Below, piece after piece: positions 54,359 through 64,000 of a DNA stretch of 64,000 bases. Below the pieces are notes generated by a model. That model was not told the DNA's origin, made no database searches, and saw nothing but the letters and a program-made list of their open reading frames with translations. This stretch comes from Firmicutes bacterium UBA5766 (lineage in GTDB: Bacteria; Bacillota; Desulfotomaculia; Desulfotomaculales; Nap2-2B), in assembly GCA_002418775.1 (NCBI GenBank), contig DIEU01000001.1:19615-83614 (forward strand), in the 5' to 3' direction. How positions within the stretch are numbered: the first letter of the stretch is position 1; every line of letters begins with the position of its first letter. Made by a program: the position numbers and the translations under genes.

Positions 54359-54370
54359 TATTTTTTCGGG

Positions 54371-54587
54371 GTGAAACAAAAATTGCGTGCAGCAAAAGAA
54401 TGCCTGGCCTGCCTTGAGGATCTTACGAAGCGTGCGGCAAGGCTTGCGGTTTCCGATCCTCAAAAAAGAGAAAAGGTATTTTTAGAAAGCAGGTCTTTCT
54501 TTTATGGACCCTGATACCTTACAGGACGAGTTACTTGAGGAAATATATAGAAAGCTACCTGGATTGACGGTTAAGAAATATCAATGA
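54371..54587 (+). pseudogene. short decayed reading frame between hisF and hisI (DUF89-like start suspected)
   Basis: A GTG-initiated 47-codon frame (54371-54514) reads KQKLRAAKECLACLEDLT and continues RAARLAVSDPQKREKVF before ending. A second short frame, 54504-54587, follows in another phase (DPDTLQDELLEEIYRKLPG). The CLACL motif followed by a helical AARLAVSD segment recalls the N-terminus of DUF89/ARMT1-like proteins, but the match is weak. The phase change suggests a gene fragment with a frameshift. The 243-base gap is otherwise unusual in this compact operon. Confidence 0.3.
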
Positions 54588-54601
54588 GAGGCTGAATAAA
54601 A

Positions 54602-54928
54602 GTGTCCTTCGACTTGGATAAATTAAAGTATGACGCTGCCGGTCTGATTCCTGCCGTTATTCAGGACGAAAAGACCGGCATTGTACTGATGCTGGCATAT
54701 ATGAATAAAGAGTCTCTGGCCCGGACTCTGTCCTCCGGGGAAACATGGTTCTGGAGCCGCAGCCGTCAGGAGTACTGGAACAAGGGAGCGACCTCAGGCA
54801 ATATTCAGAAAGTGCGGGAGATCTGTTACGATTGCGATGCCGACGCGCTGCTGGTCAAGGTTGATCAGAAGGGAGTAGCCTGCCATGAAGGTGATTTCTC
54901 CTGTTTTCACAATCCCCTGCAGTTATAG
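54602..54928 (+). CDS. hisI: phosphoribosyl-AMP cyclohydrolase
   Basis: Zinc-dependent hydrolase of 108 residues that opens the adenine ring of PR-AMP. Motifs are [31 protein letters not shown] and the zinc/magnesium ligands [10 protein letters not shown] and [13 protein letters not shown]. It is the stand-alone HisI type; the HisE pyrophosphohydrolase is neither fused nor next to it. It starts at GTG 54602 and stops 12 bases before pcrA. Confidence 0.95.
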   Translation: MSFDLDKLKYDAAGLIPAVIQDEKTGIVLMLAYMNKESLARTLSSGETWFWSRSRQEYWNKGATSGNIQKVREICYDCDADALLVKVDQKGVACHEGDFSCFHNPLQL

Positions 54929-54940
54929 ATTTCAACCGGG

Positions 54941-57142
54941 ATGTGTTTGTTAATGTCGGATGTCTTGAATGGGCTAAATAAAAATCAGGCGGAAGCGGTT
55001 AAATATATAGATGGGCCCCTTCTTGTCCTTGCAGGCGCCGGTAGCGGAAAAACCAGGGTGCTGACGACTAAAATCGTTTATCTTTTAAAGGAAATGAAGA
55101 TATCTCCTTTTAATATACTGGCGATTACATTTACCAATAAAGCAGCCAATGAAATGAAAGAAAGAGTGGCAGCCGCCGTCCCGGATGCAGCGAAGGATAT
55201 CTGGATACTTACTTTTCATGCCGCATGTGTCAGGATTTTAAGAAGACAGGCTTATTTTTTGGGTTATAACGGAGATTTTGTTATTTACGATGACGCAGAC
55301 CGGCAGACGCTGCTCAAAGAGTGTTTAAAAGAATTGAATTATGATGATAAGAAGTTCTCACCCAGGGCTGTGGGGGCGGTTATTTCAAGAGCAAAAAACA
55401 ATTTAACGGGCCCTGAGGACTTTAAGGAGCAGGCACAGGATTTTTACGAGCAAAAGATAGCGGAGATTTATGAATTTTACCAGAGCCGCTTACTCAAGAA
55501 CTGCGCTCTTGATTTTGATGACCTGATTATGCAGACAGTGCGCCTTTTTAAACAAAACCCCAGCGTCCTGGCGTATTATCAGAGCAAATTCCGCTACATC
55601 CTGGTAGACGAATACCAGGATACTAATACAGCTCAGTATGTGCTTGTAAAACTGCTTGCGGCGGCGCACCGCAATCTTTTTGTGGTCGGTGATCCCGACC
55701 AGAGCATTTACGGCTGGCGGGGAGCAAATATCCGGAACATCCTAAATTTTGAGAAAGATTATCATGACGCCAGAATAATCAAACTGGAACAGAACTACCG
55801 TTCAACACAGGTTATTTTAGATGTGGCTAATGAATTAATCAGCAACAACAGTTCCCGGAAAGAAAAGGAATTATGGACCGCCGAAGGCCAGGGAGAGTTT
55901 GTAACGCTTTATCTCGGGTCGGATGAACATCAGGAGGCGCAGTTTATAGCTGACCGGATAAAAGCTATCAGGGAACATTCAGGCGCAAATTACAAAGATT
56001 TTGCAGTTTTATACCGGACACACGCAATGTCCCGTGTGGTAGAGGAAATATTTATGTGGGAAATGATTCCCTATACTATTATAGGCGGTTTAAGGTTTTA
56101 CGACCGAAAGGAAATCAAGGATTTACTGGCTTATTTGCGCTTGCTTGTCAATCCGGCGGATACGGTAAGCCTTTCCAGGATCATCAACATTCCTAAAAGA
56201 GGGGTAGGCGAAGCTTCTTTTCAGAAGCTGGCAAGCTTTGCTCTTGAACAGGACATAACCATTCTGGAAGCTCTGGAACAGGTTGCAAGAATTCCCGGCC
56301 TGACCAGCAAAGTCCGCCAGTCCTGCCTGAACCTTGCGGGCGGGTTAAACAAGATTGCCCAGGAAAAAGAAATGATGAGTGTTACTGAAATCACCCAGAA
56401 AATTTTGCAGCAGACCGGCTACTGGCAGGAACTTGTCAGTGAAAATACGATAGAATCACAGACCAGACAGGATAATTTAAAAGAATTTATGTCTGTGACC
56501 ACGGAATATGACAAGTATGCCGATCACGGAAGCCTGTCCGCTTTTTTAGCTGAAATGGCTCTCTCCAGTGATATTGACCGGTACACCGATACGAGTGATC
56601 AGGTGGCGCTGATGACATTGCACAGCGCCAAAGGGCTGGAATTTCCGGTCGTATTTTTAATTGGCCTGGAAGAGGGTGTGTTCCCTTATTCGCGTTCGCT
56701 GGACGAACAATTCGAAATTGAAGAAGAGCGCCGTCTCTGTTATGTGGGGATAACTCGGGCCAAACAGCGGCTGTATCTTTCCCGTTGCTGGCAGCGTATG
56801 CTCTACGGTGTAACCCGCTTTAACAGGCCATCGCGTTTCCTTGATGAAATTCCCTCTCATCTGATTCTGTCTGAGGATTTCTATAATTTAGAAACGGGTC
56901 AGCAAAAGACTGATTATAGAGGTCCTGACAAAAAAAGAAAAGCCGCCGCCAGCACGGCGGGAACAATTACAGACCAGGTTTTTAATCTCGGCGAACGTGT
57001 ACGGCACAGCAAATGGGGTATAGGTACAATTGTCGACCTGAGCGGCAAAGGGGATTCTGCAGAAGTAAAGGTTGCCTTCCCCGATCTGGGCATAAAGACA
57101 CTTCTGGTCATTTATGCGCCGCTGGAAAAAGTTTTATCCTAA
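54941..57142 (+). CDS. pcrA: ATP-dependent DNA helicase PcrA (UvrD family)
   Basis: SF1A 3'-5' helicase of 733 residues used in repair and in clearing replication conflicts. Motifs: LNKNQAEAVKYIDGPLLVLA (Q motif), AGAGSGKTRVL (Walker A), ITFTNKAANEMKERV, VDEYQDTN (Walker B), VGDPDQSIYGWRGA, LEQNYRST and VALMTLHSAKGLEFPVVF. The C-terminal ~50 residues form the small tudor-like domain (GERVRHSKWGIGTIV) that binds RNA polymerase in PcrA. ATG 54953 is an alternative start four residues in. In Firmicutes pcrA is typically followed by ligA, as here with amj between. Confidence 0.95.
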   Translation: MCLLMSDVLNGLNKNQAEAVKYIDGPLLVLAGAGSGKTRVLTTKIVYLLKEMKISPFNILAITFTNKAANEMKERVAAAVPDAAKDIWILTFHAACVRILRRQAYFLGYNGDFVIYDDADRQTLLKECLKELNYDDKKFSPRAVGAVISRAKNNLTGPEDFKEQAQDFYEQKIAEIYEFYQSRLLKNCALDFDDLIMQTVRLFKQNPSVLAYYQSKFRYILVDEYQDTNTAQYVLVKLLAAAHRNLFVVGDPDQSIYGWRGANIRNILNFEKDYHDARIIKLEQNYRSTQVILDVANELISNNSSRKEKELWTAEGQGEFVTLYLGSDEHQEAQFIADRIKAIREHSGANYKDFAVLYRTHAMSRVVEEIFMWEMIPYTIIGGLRFYDRKEIKDLLAYLRLLVNPADTVSLSRIINIPKRGVGEASFQKLASFALEQDITILEALEQVARIPGLTSKVRQSCLNLAGGLNKIAQEKEMMSVTEITQKILQQTGYWQELVSENTIESQTRQDNLKEFMSVTTEYDKYADHGSLSAFLAEMALSSDIDRYTDTSDQVALMTLHSAKGLEFPVVFLIGLEEGVFPYSRSLDEQFEIEEERRLCYVGITRAKQRLYLSRCWQRMLYGVTRFNRPSRFLDEIPSHLILSEDFYNLETGQQKTDYRGPDKKRKAAASTAGTITDQVFNLGERVRHSKWGIGTIVDLSGKGDSAEVKVAFPDLGIKTLLVIYAPLEKVLS

Positions 57143-57197
57143 AAATATATAGTTATTTTCTGGCAATAATATTGTTATAGATTTATATGGTGGTCTA

Positions 57198-60076
<2,879 letters not shown>

Positions 60077-60126
60077 ACATAATTTGTCAAATATTGCTGA
60101 AAAGCTGTTTTAAACCGGATTTATTT

Positions 60127-60135
60127 TGTTATAAT
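60127..60135 (+). promoter_or_regulatory. extended -10 promoter for gatCA
   Basis: TGTTATAAT at 60127-60135 combines a TGn extension with a perfect TATAAT. The -35 region is weak (TTTTAA near 60107). It lies in the 97-base gap after ligA, 38 bases before the gatC start. Confidence 0.55.
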
Positions 60136-60173
60136 TTGTATATATTTATAAATTAATTGGGTAGGTGAGATGA

Positions 60174-60455
60174 TTGATTAAAAAATCCGATGTTGAACAT
60201 GTGGCTTTGCTGGCCAGGCTGGAACTTTCAGACAACGAAAAAGAAGTTTACACAAGGCAATTAAATGATATTTTAGGGCATTTTGAGTCTTTGCAGAAAC
60301 TGGATACAACCGGTGTTGAGCCTACGGCTCATGTTCTGTCCCTCTTCAACGTGTTCAGGGAAGACAAGGTTGACCGGCACCTGCCTTTGGAAAAAGTACT
60401 GGCCAATTGTCCGGACAGGGACGAGGATTGTTTTAGAGTACCAAAGATCGTTTAG
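60174..60455 (+). CDS. gatC: Asp-tRNA(Asn)/Glu-tRNA(Gln) amidotransferase subunit C
   Basis: Small stabilising subunit of the GatCAB complex, 93 residues. Family landmarks are VEHVALLARLELSDNE near the N-terminus, LNDILGHFESLQKLDT, and GVEPTAHVLSLFNVFREDKV. TTG 60174 follows TAGGTGAGA. gatA begins 12 bases after the stop. Together they amidate mischarged Glu-tRNA(Gln) or Asp-tRNA(Asn). Confidence 0.93.
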   Translation: MIKKSDVEHVALLARLELSDNEKEVYTRQLNDILGHFESLQKLDTTGVEPTAHVLSLFNVFREDKVDRHLPLEKVLANCPDRDEDCFRVPKIV

Positions 60456-60467
60456 GGAGGTGTTTTT

Positions 60468-61928
60468 TTGTCGCTTTATTATTTAACGGCTCATGAACTG
60501 CATGATTTGTTGTTAAAAAAAGAAATATCGGCAGTGGAGATTAACAAAGCTGTTTTCAATAGAATTGAATCCGTTGAAGACAGCGTAAAGGCCTATCTTA
60601 CGTTGACCCGCGATCAGGCAATGAAAACTGCTCAAGATGTAGATGACATGATTGGGGCCGGCCGGCCGATTCCTCCTTTGGCTGGCATCCCGATCGCAAT
60701 AAAAGATAATATGTGCGCCGAAGGGGTGCGGACAACCGCCGCCTCAAAGATTATCTATAATTTTATACCTCCTTATGACGCCACTGTTGTTAAAAAGCTC
60801 GCCGGTCAGCATATCGCAATGACAGGAAAAACCAACCTGGATGAATTCGCCATGGGTTCTTCAACAGAAAATTCCGGTTTTTTTGCGACTCACAACCCCT
60901 GGGATCTTGGATGTGTTCCTGGTGGTTCCAGCGGCGGCTCCGCTGCCGCCGTTGCGGCCGGAGAGGCAGTTTGCGCACTCGGTTCTGATACCGGAGGTTC
61001 TATCCGCCAGCCGGCTGCTTTCTGCGGAGTTGTGGGGATCAAACCAACCTACGGGGCTGTCTCCCGCTATGGTTTGATTGCTTTCGCTTCTTCCCTTGAC
61101 CAGATCGGGCCCTTCACCAGAGATGTTACCGACTGCGCGCTGATGCTTAACGCCATCTGCGGCCATGACCCCCTTGACTCAACTTCTTCCATGTACGAAG
61201 TTCCGGATTTCAGGCGCTGTCTTGTACACGATATAAAAGGATTGAAAATAGGTGTGCCCCGTGAATACATGAGTGAAGGTATTGATGCGGAGGTCAGGCA
61301 GGTTATCGAAAAAGCCATGGCTATATTTGAATTGAACGGCGCCAGTATAGAGGAGACGAGCCTGCCCAATCTGGGTTCCTCACTTCCTGTTTACTACCTG
61401 ATTGCTCCGGCTGAAGCAAGCTCAAACTTGGCCCGCTATGACGGGGTAAGATATGGGTTCAGGTCTGAGGGCGTACAGGATGTTGTGGATATGTTTATGA
61501 AAACCCGGAGCCAGGGTTTCGGCGCCGAGGTCAAGCGCCGGATTATTCTGGGAACCTATGCGCTGTCGGCCGGTTACTACGAAGCCTATTACGGCAAGGC
61601 ATCCCAGGTGCGGACCCTGATCATGGAAGATTTCAAGAAGGCTTTTGAAACCTGCCATGTGCTTCTGGCGCCGGTTGCGCCGACCCCCGCGTTTAAAATC
61701 GGAGAAAACACCGATGACCCGCTGACCATGTATCTCTCCGACATATTTACCATTCCTGCCAACCTTGCCGGTATTCCCGGCATGTCGGTCCCCTGCGGTT
61801 TTTCCTCAAAAGGGCTGCCCATCGGGCTGCAGCTTATGGCCAGGCATTTTGATGAAGACACGCTGTTTAAAGTAGGATACAATTTTGAACAAGTCAGTGA
61901 TTTTCACGATAAAAAACCCACACTTTAG
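60468..61928 (+). CDS. gatA: Asp-tRNA(Asn)/Glu-tRNA(Gln) amidotransferase subunit A
   Basis: Glutaminase (amidase-signature) subunit, 486 residues, complete. The Ser-Ser-Lys triad is present: Lys in IPIAIKDN, Ser in GSDTGGSIRQPAA, and Ser within GGSSGGSAAAVAAG. It begins TTG 60468 after AGGGAGG. The expected next gene, gatB, is not present; instead a small protein and mutL follow. Base composition rises along the gene (individual 60-base lines of 35% GC at the start and 60% at 61.5 kb), so the 3' part may come from a different genome or the gene may be hybrid. The C-terminal residues DFHDKKPTL could fit either group. Confidence 0.9.
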   Translation: MSLYYLTAHELHDLLLKKEISAVEINKAVFNRIESVEDSVKAYLTLTRDQAMKTAQDVDDMIGAGRPIPPLAGIPIAIKDNMCAEGVRTTAASKIIYNFIPPYDATVVKKLAGQHIAMTGKTNLDEFAMGSSTENSGFFATHNPWDLGCVPGGSSGGSAAAVAAGEAVCALGSDTGGSIRQPAAFCGVVGIKPTYGAVSRYGLIAFASSLDQIGPFTRDVTDCALMLNAICGHDPLDSTSSMYEVPDFRRCLVHDIKGLKIGVPREYMSEGIDAEVRQVIEKAMAIFELNGASIEETSLPNLGSSLPVYYLIAPAEASSNLARYDGVRYGFRSEGVQDVVDMFMKTRSQGFGAEVKRRIILGTYALSAGYYEAYYGKASQVRTLIMEDFKKAFETCHVLLAPVAPTPAFKIGENTDDPLTMYLSDIFTIPANLAGIPGMSVPCGFSSKGLPIGLQLMARHFDEDTLFKVGYNFEQVSDFHDKKPTL

Positions 61929-61937
61929 GAGGTTGAC

Positions 61938-62114
61938 ATGAAAAAACCGCAAGGCGAGGACATGAGAAAAGCCATCAAATGGATCAGCGAACTGCGCGAG
62001 GCGAATCCCGGTGAAAACCTCAATGCCCTGATTGAAAAAGCCAGCGTTCAGTTCGGTCTGAGCCCAAAGGATTCAGAATTCCTGATCCGTTTTTTCACCG
62101 AGGAACAACCCTAG
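61938..62114 (+). CDS. small uncharacterised protein, 58 residues
   Basis: Starts at ATG 61938 with AGGAGG seven bases upstream and ends at TAG 62112. The sequence begins KKPQGEDMRKAIKWISELRE and ends FLIRFFTEEQP. It is predicted helical, soluble and without motifs. The composition and the tight spacing to mutL (20 bases) suggest it belongs with mutL, not with the Firmicutes genes upstream. Small genes of this type are plausible between gatA and mutL in Desulfobacterota, but I cannot confirm this without a search. Confidence 0.6.
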   Translation: MKKPQGEDMRKAIKWISELREANPGENLNALIEKASVQFGLSPKDSEFLIRFFTEEQP

Positions 62115-62134
62115 GGCACAAGACGGGGCCGGGC

Positions 62135-63862
62135 GTGACCGCAATTAAAATTCTCCCGGAAATCATTTCCAATAAGATCGCTGCCGGCGAGGTCGTTGAA
62201 CGCCCGGCTTCGGTGGTAAAGGAACTGGTTGAAAACGCGCTGGACGCCGAAAGCTCGAGGATCGTCATCGGAGTGGAAAAGGGCGGCCGGTCCCTGATCG
62301 AGATATCCGACAACGGAGCGGGCATGCGGCCCGACGATGCCCTGCTTTGCATCGAGCGCTATGCCACAAGCAAGCTTCAAACCGAAGCGGATCTTTTTTC
62401 CATAAAAACCCTTGGGTTTCGCGGAGAGGCCCTGCCCAGTATTGCCGCCGTATCCAGGTTTACCCTGACCACCCGGCACAAAAGCAGGGAAACCGGAACC
62501 CGGATCGAGATTCAGGGCGGAAGGATTCAGTCTGTTACCGAGGTCGGCGCGGCGCCGGGCACCCTGATCGCCGTCCGCAACCTGTTTTACAATGTTCCGG
62601 CCCGTCGAAAATTTCTCAAAACCACTGCCACGGAAATGGCCCATATTGCCGATACCGTTGCCGGCATTTCCCTGGCCTCGCCCGGGGTCCATTTTCAGCT
62701 TTTCCACGATGGAAAACTCATCAAAAACTGGGTGTCCGCATCCGCGCAGGACCGTATTGCCGACGTGCTGGGAAACGCGCTGGGCGATGGGCTGATTTCG
62801 GTTCAGCTCGAAGATGAACGGCTCCGCTTTTCAGGGTGGATCTCATCGCCGGGGCTCGTCCGAAGCACGCCGGACGCCATCTTTATTTACGTCAACGGCC
62901 GCCGGGTGCATGACCGCATGGTCCGGCACGCCCTGCTGGAAGGTTTTCGCGGAAGGCTGCTCAAGGGGCGGTATCCGGCCGCCGTATTGTTTGTCCGCGT
63001 TCCCTGCGACCAGGTGGACGTCAATGTGCATCCCACCAAGCATGAGGTGCGGTTTGCAGCTCAGGAGATGGTTCATCAGTCGGTTTCCCAGGCGATTGCC
63101 GATGTTTTGAAAGCCAGGGACCGGGTCGGCTGGAAAAGTCCGGCGGTTTCCACACGGCCGGGACCGGCGGTGATGGAAGCCGCTCCTGCATGCCAACCGC
63201 CACAATCCGCGCCGAAACTTTTTGAGGTCGATTCTTCGGCGGCATTCGTGTCCGATGGGCCTTCCTCCGCGCTGTGGCCGAAGAAGCGTTTCGAAGATCT
63301 TCGCATTATCGGTCAGCTTCATGACGCCTACATTCTGTGCGAAGCCGGGCGCGAACTGATTCTGATCGACCAGCACGCGGCCCATGAACGGATATTGTTT
63401 GAAAAACTGCAGGCCAGGGATATCGGACCTTCCCAGAAGCTTCTGATTCCCGAAGCCGTGGATCTGAGTTACCGCCAGGCTGCTTCAATCGAAAAGCTGA
63501 TTCCCGAACTGCGGCTCAGGGGAATTGAAATCGAGGCCTTTGGCGGCACAACCTTTGTGGTCTCGGCCGTTCCACAGTTTCTCTGTCTGGAAGAAATTCA
63601 GCCCCTGATTGTCGAACTGGCAGAAACCATTTCCGCTCTCGGGGTTTCGGCCGATCTTGATGCGCTTCAGGATCGCTTCCTGGCATCCATGGCGTGCCAC
63701 GGCGCCATCCGGTCCGGCCAGCGGCTCAATGACGAAGAGGCGCGAATGCTGCTCCGGCAGCTGGACGGCTGCAGGATTCCGGCCCACTGTCCGCATGGAC
63801 GGCCCACATGGATCAGCTGGGATCTCAAATCCATTGAAAGATCCTTCAAGCGCATCGTTTAG
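62135..63862 (+). CDS. mutL: DNA mismatch repair protein MutL
   Basis: MutL couples mismatch recognition to strand incision. The 575-residue protein has the GHKL ATPase domain ([38 protein letters not shown]), the MLH signature GFRGEAL, a variable linker (about residues 320-385), and a C-terminal domain with the endonuclease motif [12 protein letters not shown]. The end reads [10 protein letters not shown] and [20 protein letters not shown]. It starts at GTG 62135. It is markedly GC-rich (a sample 60-base line at 62881 counts 38 G/C, against 27 in a line of amj) and is not followed by miaA, its usual Firmicutes neighbour, but by thiD. Confidence 0.93.
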   Translation: MTAIKILPEIISNKIAAGEVVERPASVVKELVENALDAESSRIVIGVEKGGRSLIEISDNGAGMRPDDALLCIERYATSKLQTEADLFSIKTLGFRGEALPSIAAVSRFTLTTRHKSRETGTRIEIQGGRIQSVTEVGAAPGTLIAVRNLFYNVPARRKFLKTTATEMAHIADTVAGISLASPGVHFQLFHDGKLIKNWVSASAQDRIADVLGNALGDGLISVQLEDERLRFSGWISSPGLVRSTPDAIFIYVNGRRVHDRMVRHALLEGFRGRLLKGRYPAAVLFVRVPCDQVDVNVHPTKHEVRFAAQEMVHQSVSQAIADVLKARDRVGWKSPAVSTRPGPAVMEAAPACQPPQSAPKLFEVDSSAAFVSDGPSSALWPKKRFEDLRIIGQLHDAYILCEAGRELILIDQHAAHERILFEKLQARDIGPSQKLLIPEAVDLSYRQAASIEKLIPELRLRGIEIEAFGGTTFVVSAVPQFLCLEEIQPLIVELAETISALGVSADLDALQDRFLASMACHGAIRSGQRLNDEEARMLLRQLDGCRIPAHCPHGRPTWISWDLKSIERSFKRIV

Positions 63863-63891
63863 CTGCGCACTTATTCAGGAATTTGAACATC

Positions 63892-64000
63892 ATGAAAAAC
63901 GCATTGACCATTGCGGGGTCGGACAGCAGCGGCGGGGCCGGCATTCAGGCCGACATCAAGACCTTTTCCGCCCATGGCGTGTTCGGCATGAGCGTGATCA
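63892..64000 (+). CDS. thiD: hydroxymethylpyrimidine/phosphomethylpyrimidine kinase, N-terminal part
   Basis: Only the first 36 codons are in the window. [20 protein letters not shown] is the N-terminal signature of ThiD, with the Gly-rich loop and substrate-binding Asp region; [13 protein letters not shown] continues the family pattern. ThiD phosphorylates HMP twice in thiamine synthesis. It lies 29 bases after mutL, in the same GC-rich block. Confidence 0.88.
   Translation, partial: MKNALTIAGSDSSGGAGIQADIKTFSAHGVFGMSVI

Overview
The window looks like chromosome of an anaerobic, endospore-forming member of the Firmicutes (Clostridia, Peptococcaceae-like, in the direction of Pelotomaculum/Desulfotomaculum). 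This rests on sporulation genes (yabG, ylbJ), Firmicutes gene orders (truA-rplM-rpsI; pcrA-amj-ligA-gatC-gatA), frequent TTG/GTG starts, strong GGAGG-type ribosome binding sites, a 3-hydroxybutyryl-CoA dehydrogenase and a Tat-type [FeFe] hydrogenase. The genus is inference. The last ~2 kb (from about 61.5-62.0 kb) is visibly richer in GC, breaks the expected gatA-gatB order and carries mutL and the start of thiD in a context that looks proteobacterial (Desulfobacterota-like). It is either a transferred block or an assembly joint.

Layout. 1-6.7 kb: end of truA, ribosomal proteins L13/S9, a patatin lipase, a core-MetE-like protein, histidinol phosphatase HisK, RsmA, a YkuK-type RNase H fold protein and a glycosyltransferase. 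6.7-12.4 kb: a repeat-like non-coding element, YabG protease, a cytosolic chymotrypsin-fold protease, a secreted CAP protein, a stand-alone starch-binding module and a damaged phasin/ABC1-kinase pair. 12.5-19.8 kb: YlbJ, phosphoesterase, aminotransferase, HAD phosphatase, hbd, lspA-rluD and a membrane-anchored protein. 19.8-29.0 kb: a tightly coupled minus-strand alpha-glucan/trehalose operon (malQ, treZ, a GH57/DUF3536 protein, treY). 29.1-31.0 kb: remains of a Tat-exported [FeFe] hydrogenase operon, with an in-frame amber codon in the catalytic subunit and a truncated ferredoxin partner. 31.0-33.8 kb: a divergent promoter region built on an inverted repeat, and a large secreted repeat protein.

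34.3-38.9 kb holds the most interesting unit: two paralogous ~50-residue peptide precursors, an intrinsic terminator, a lasso-cyclase-like asparagine synthetase homologue and an ABC exporter. No PqqD-like recognition protein or transglutaminase-like leader peptidase is present. It is a candidate RiPP system that is either incomplete here, served in trans, or different from classical lasso peptide pathways.

39.1-54.9 kb is housekeeping biosynthesis on one strand: hpt-guaA-purE-purB-purF-purM-purN-purH-purD, running directly into hisD-hisC-hisB-hisH-hisA-hisF-hisI. purC/purS/purQ/purL and hisG/hisZ are absent from this stretch. 54.9-61.9 kb: pcrA, amj, ligA, gatC, gatA. No tRNA, rRNA, CRISPR array or intact transposase was seen.
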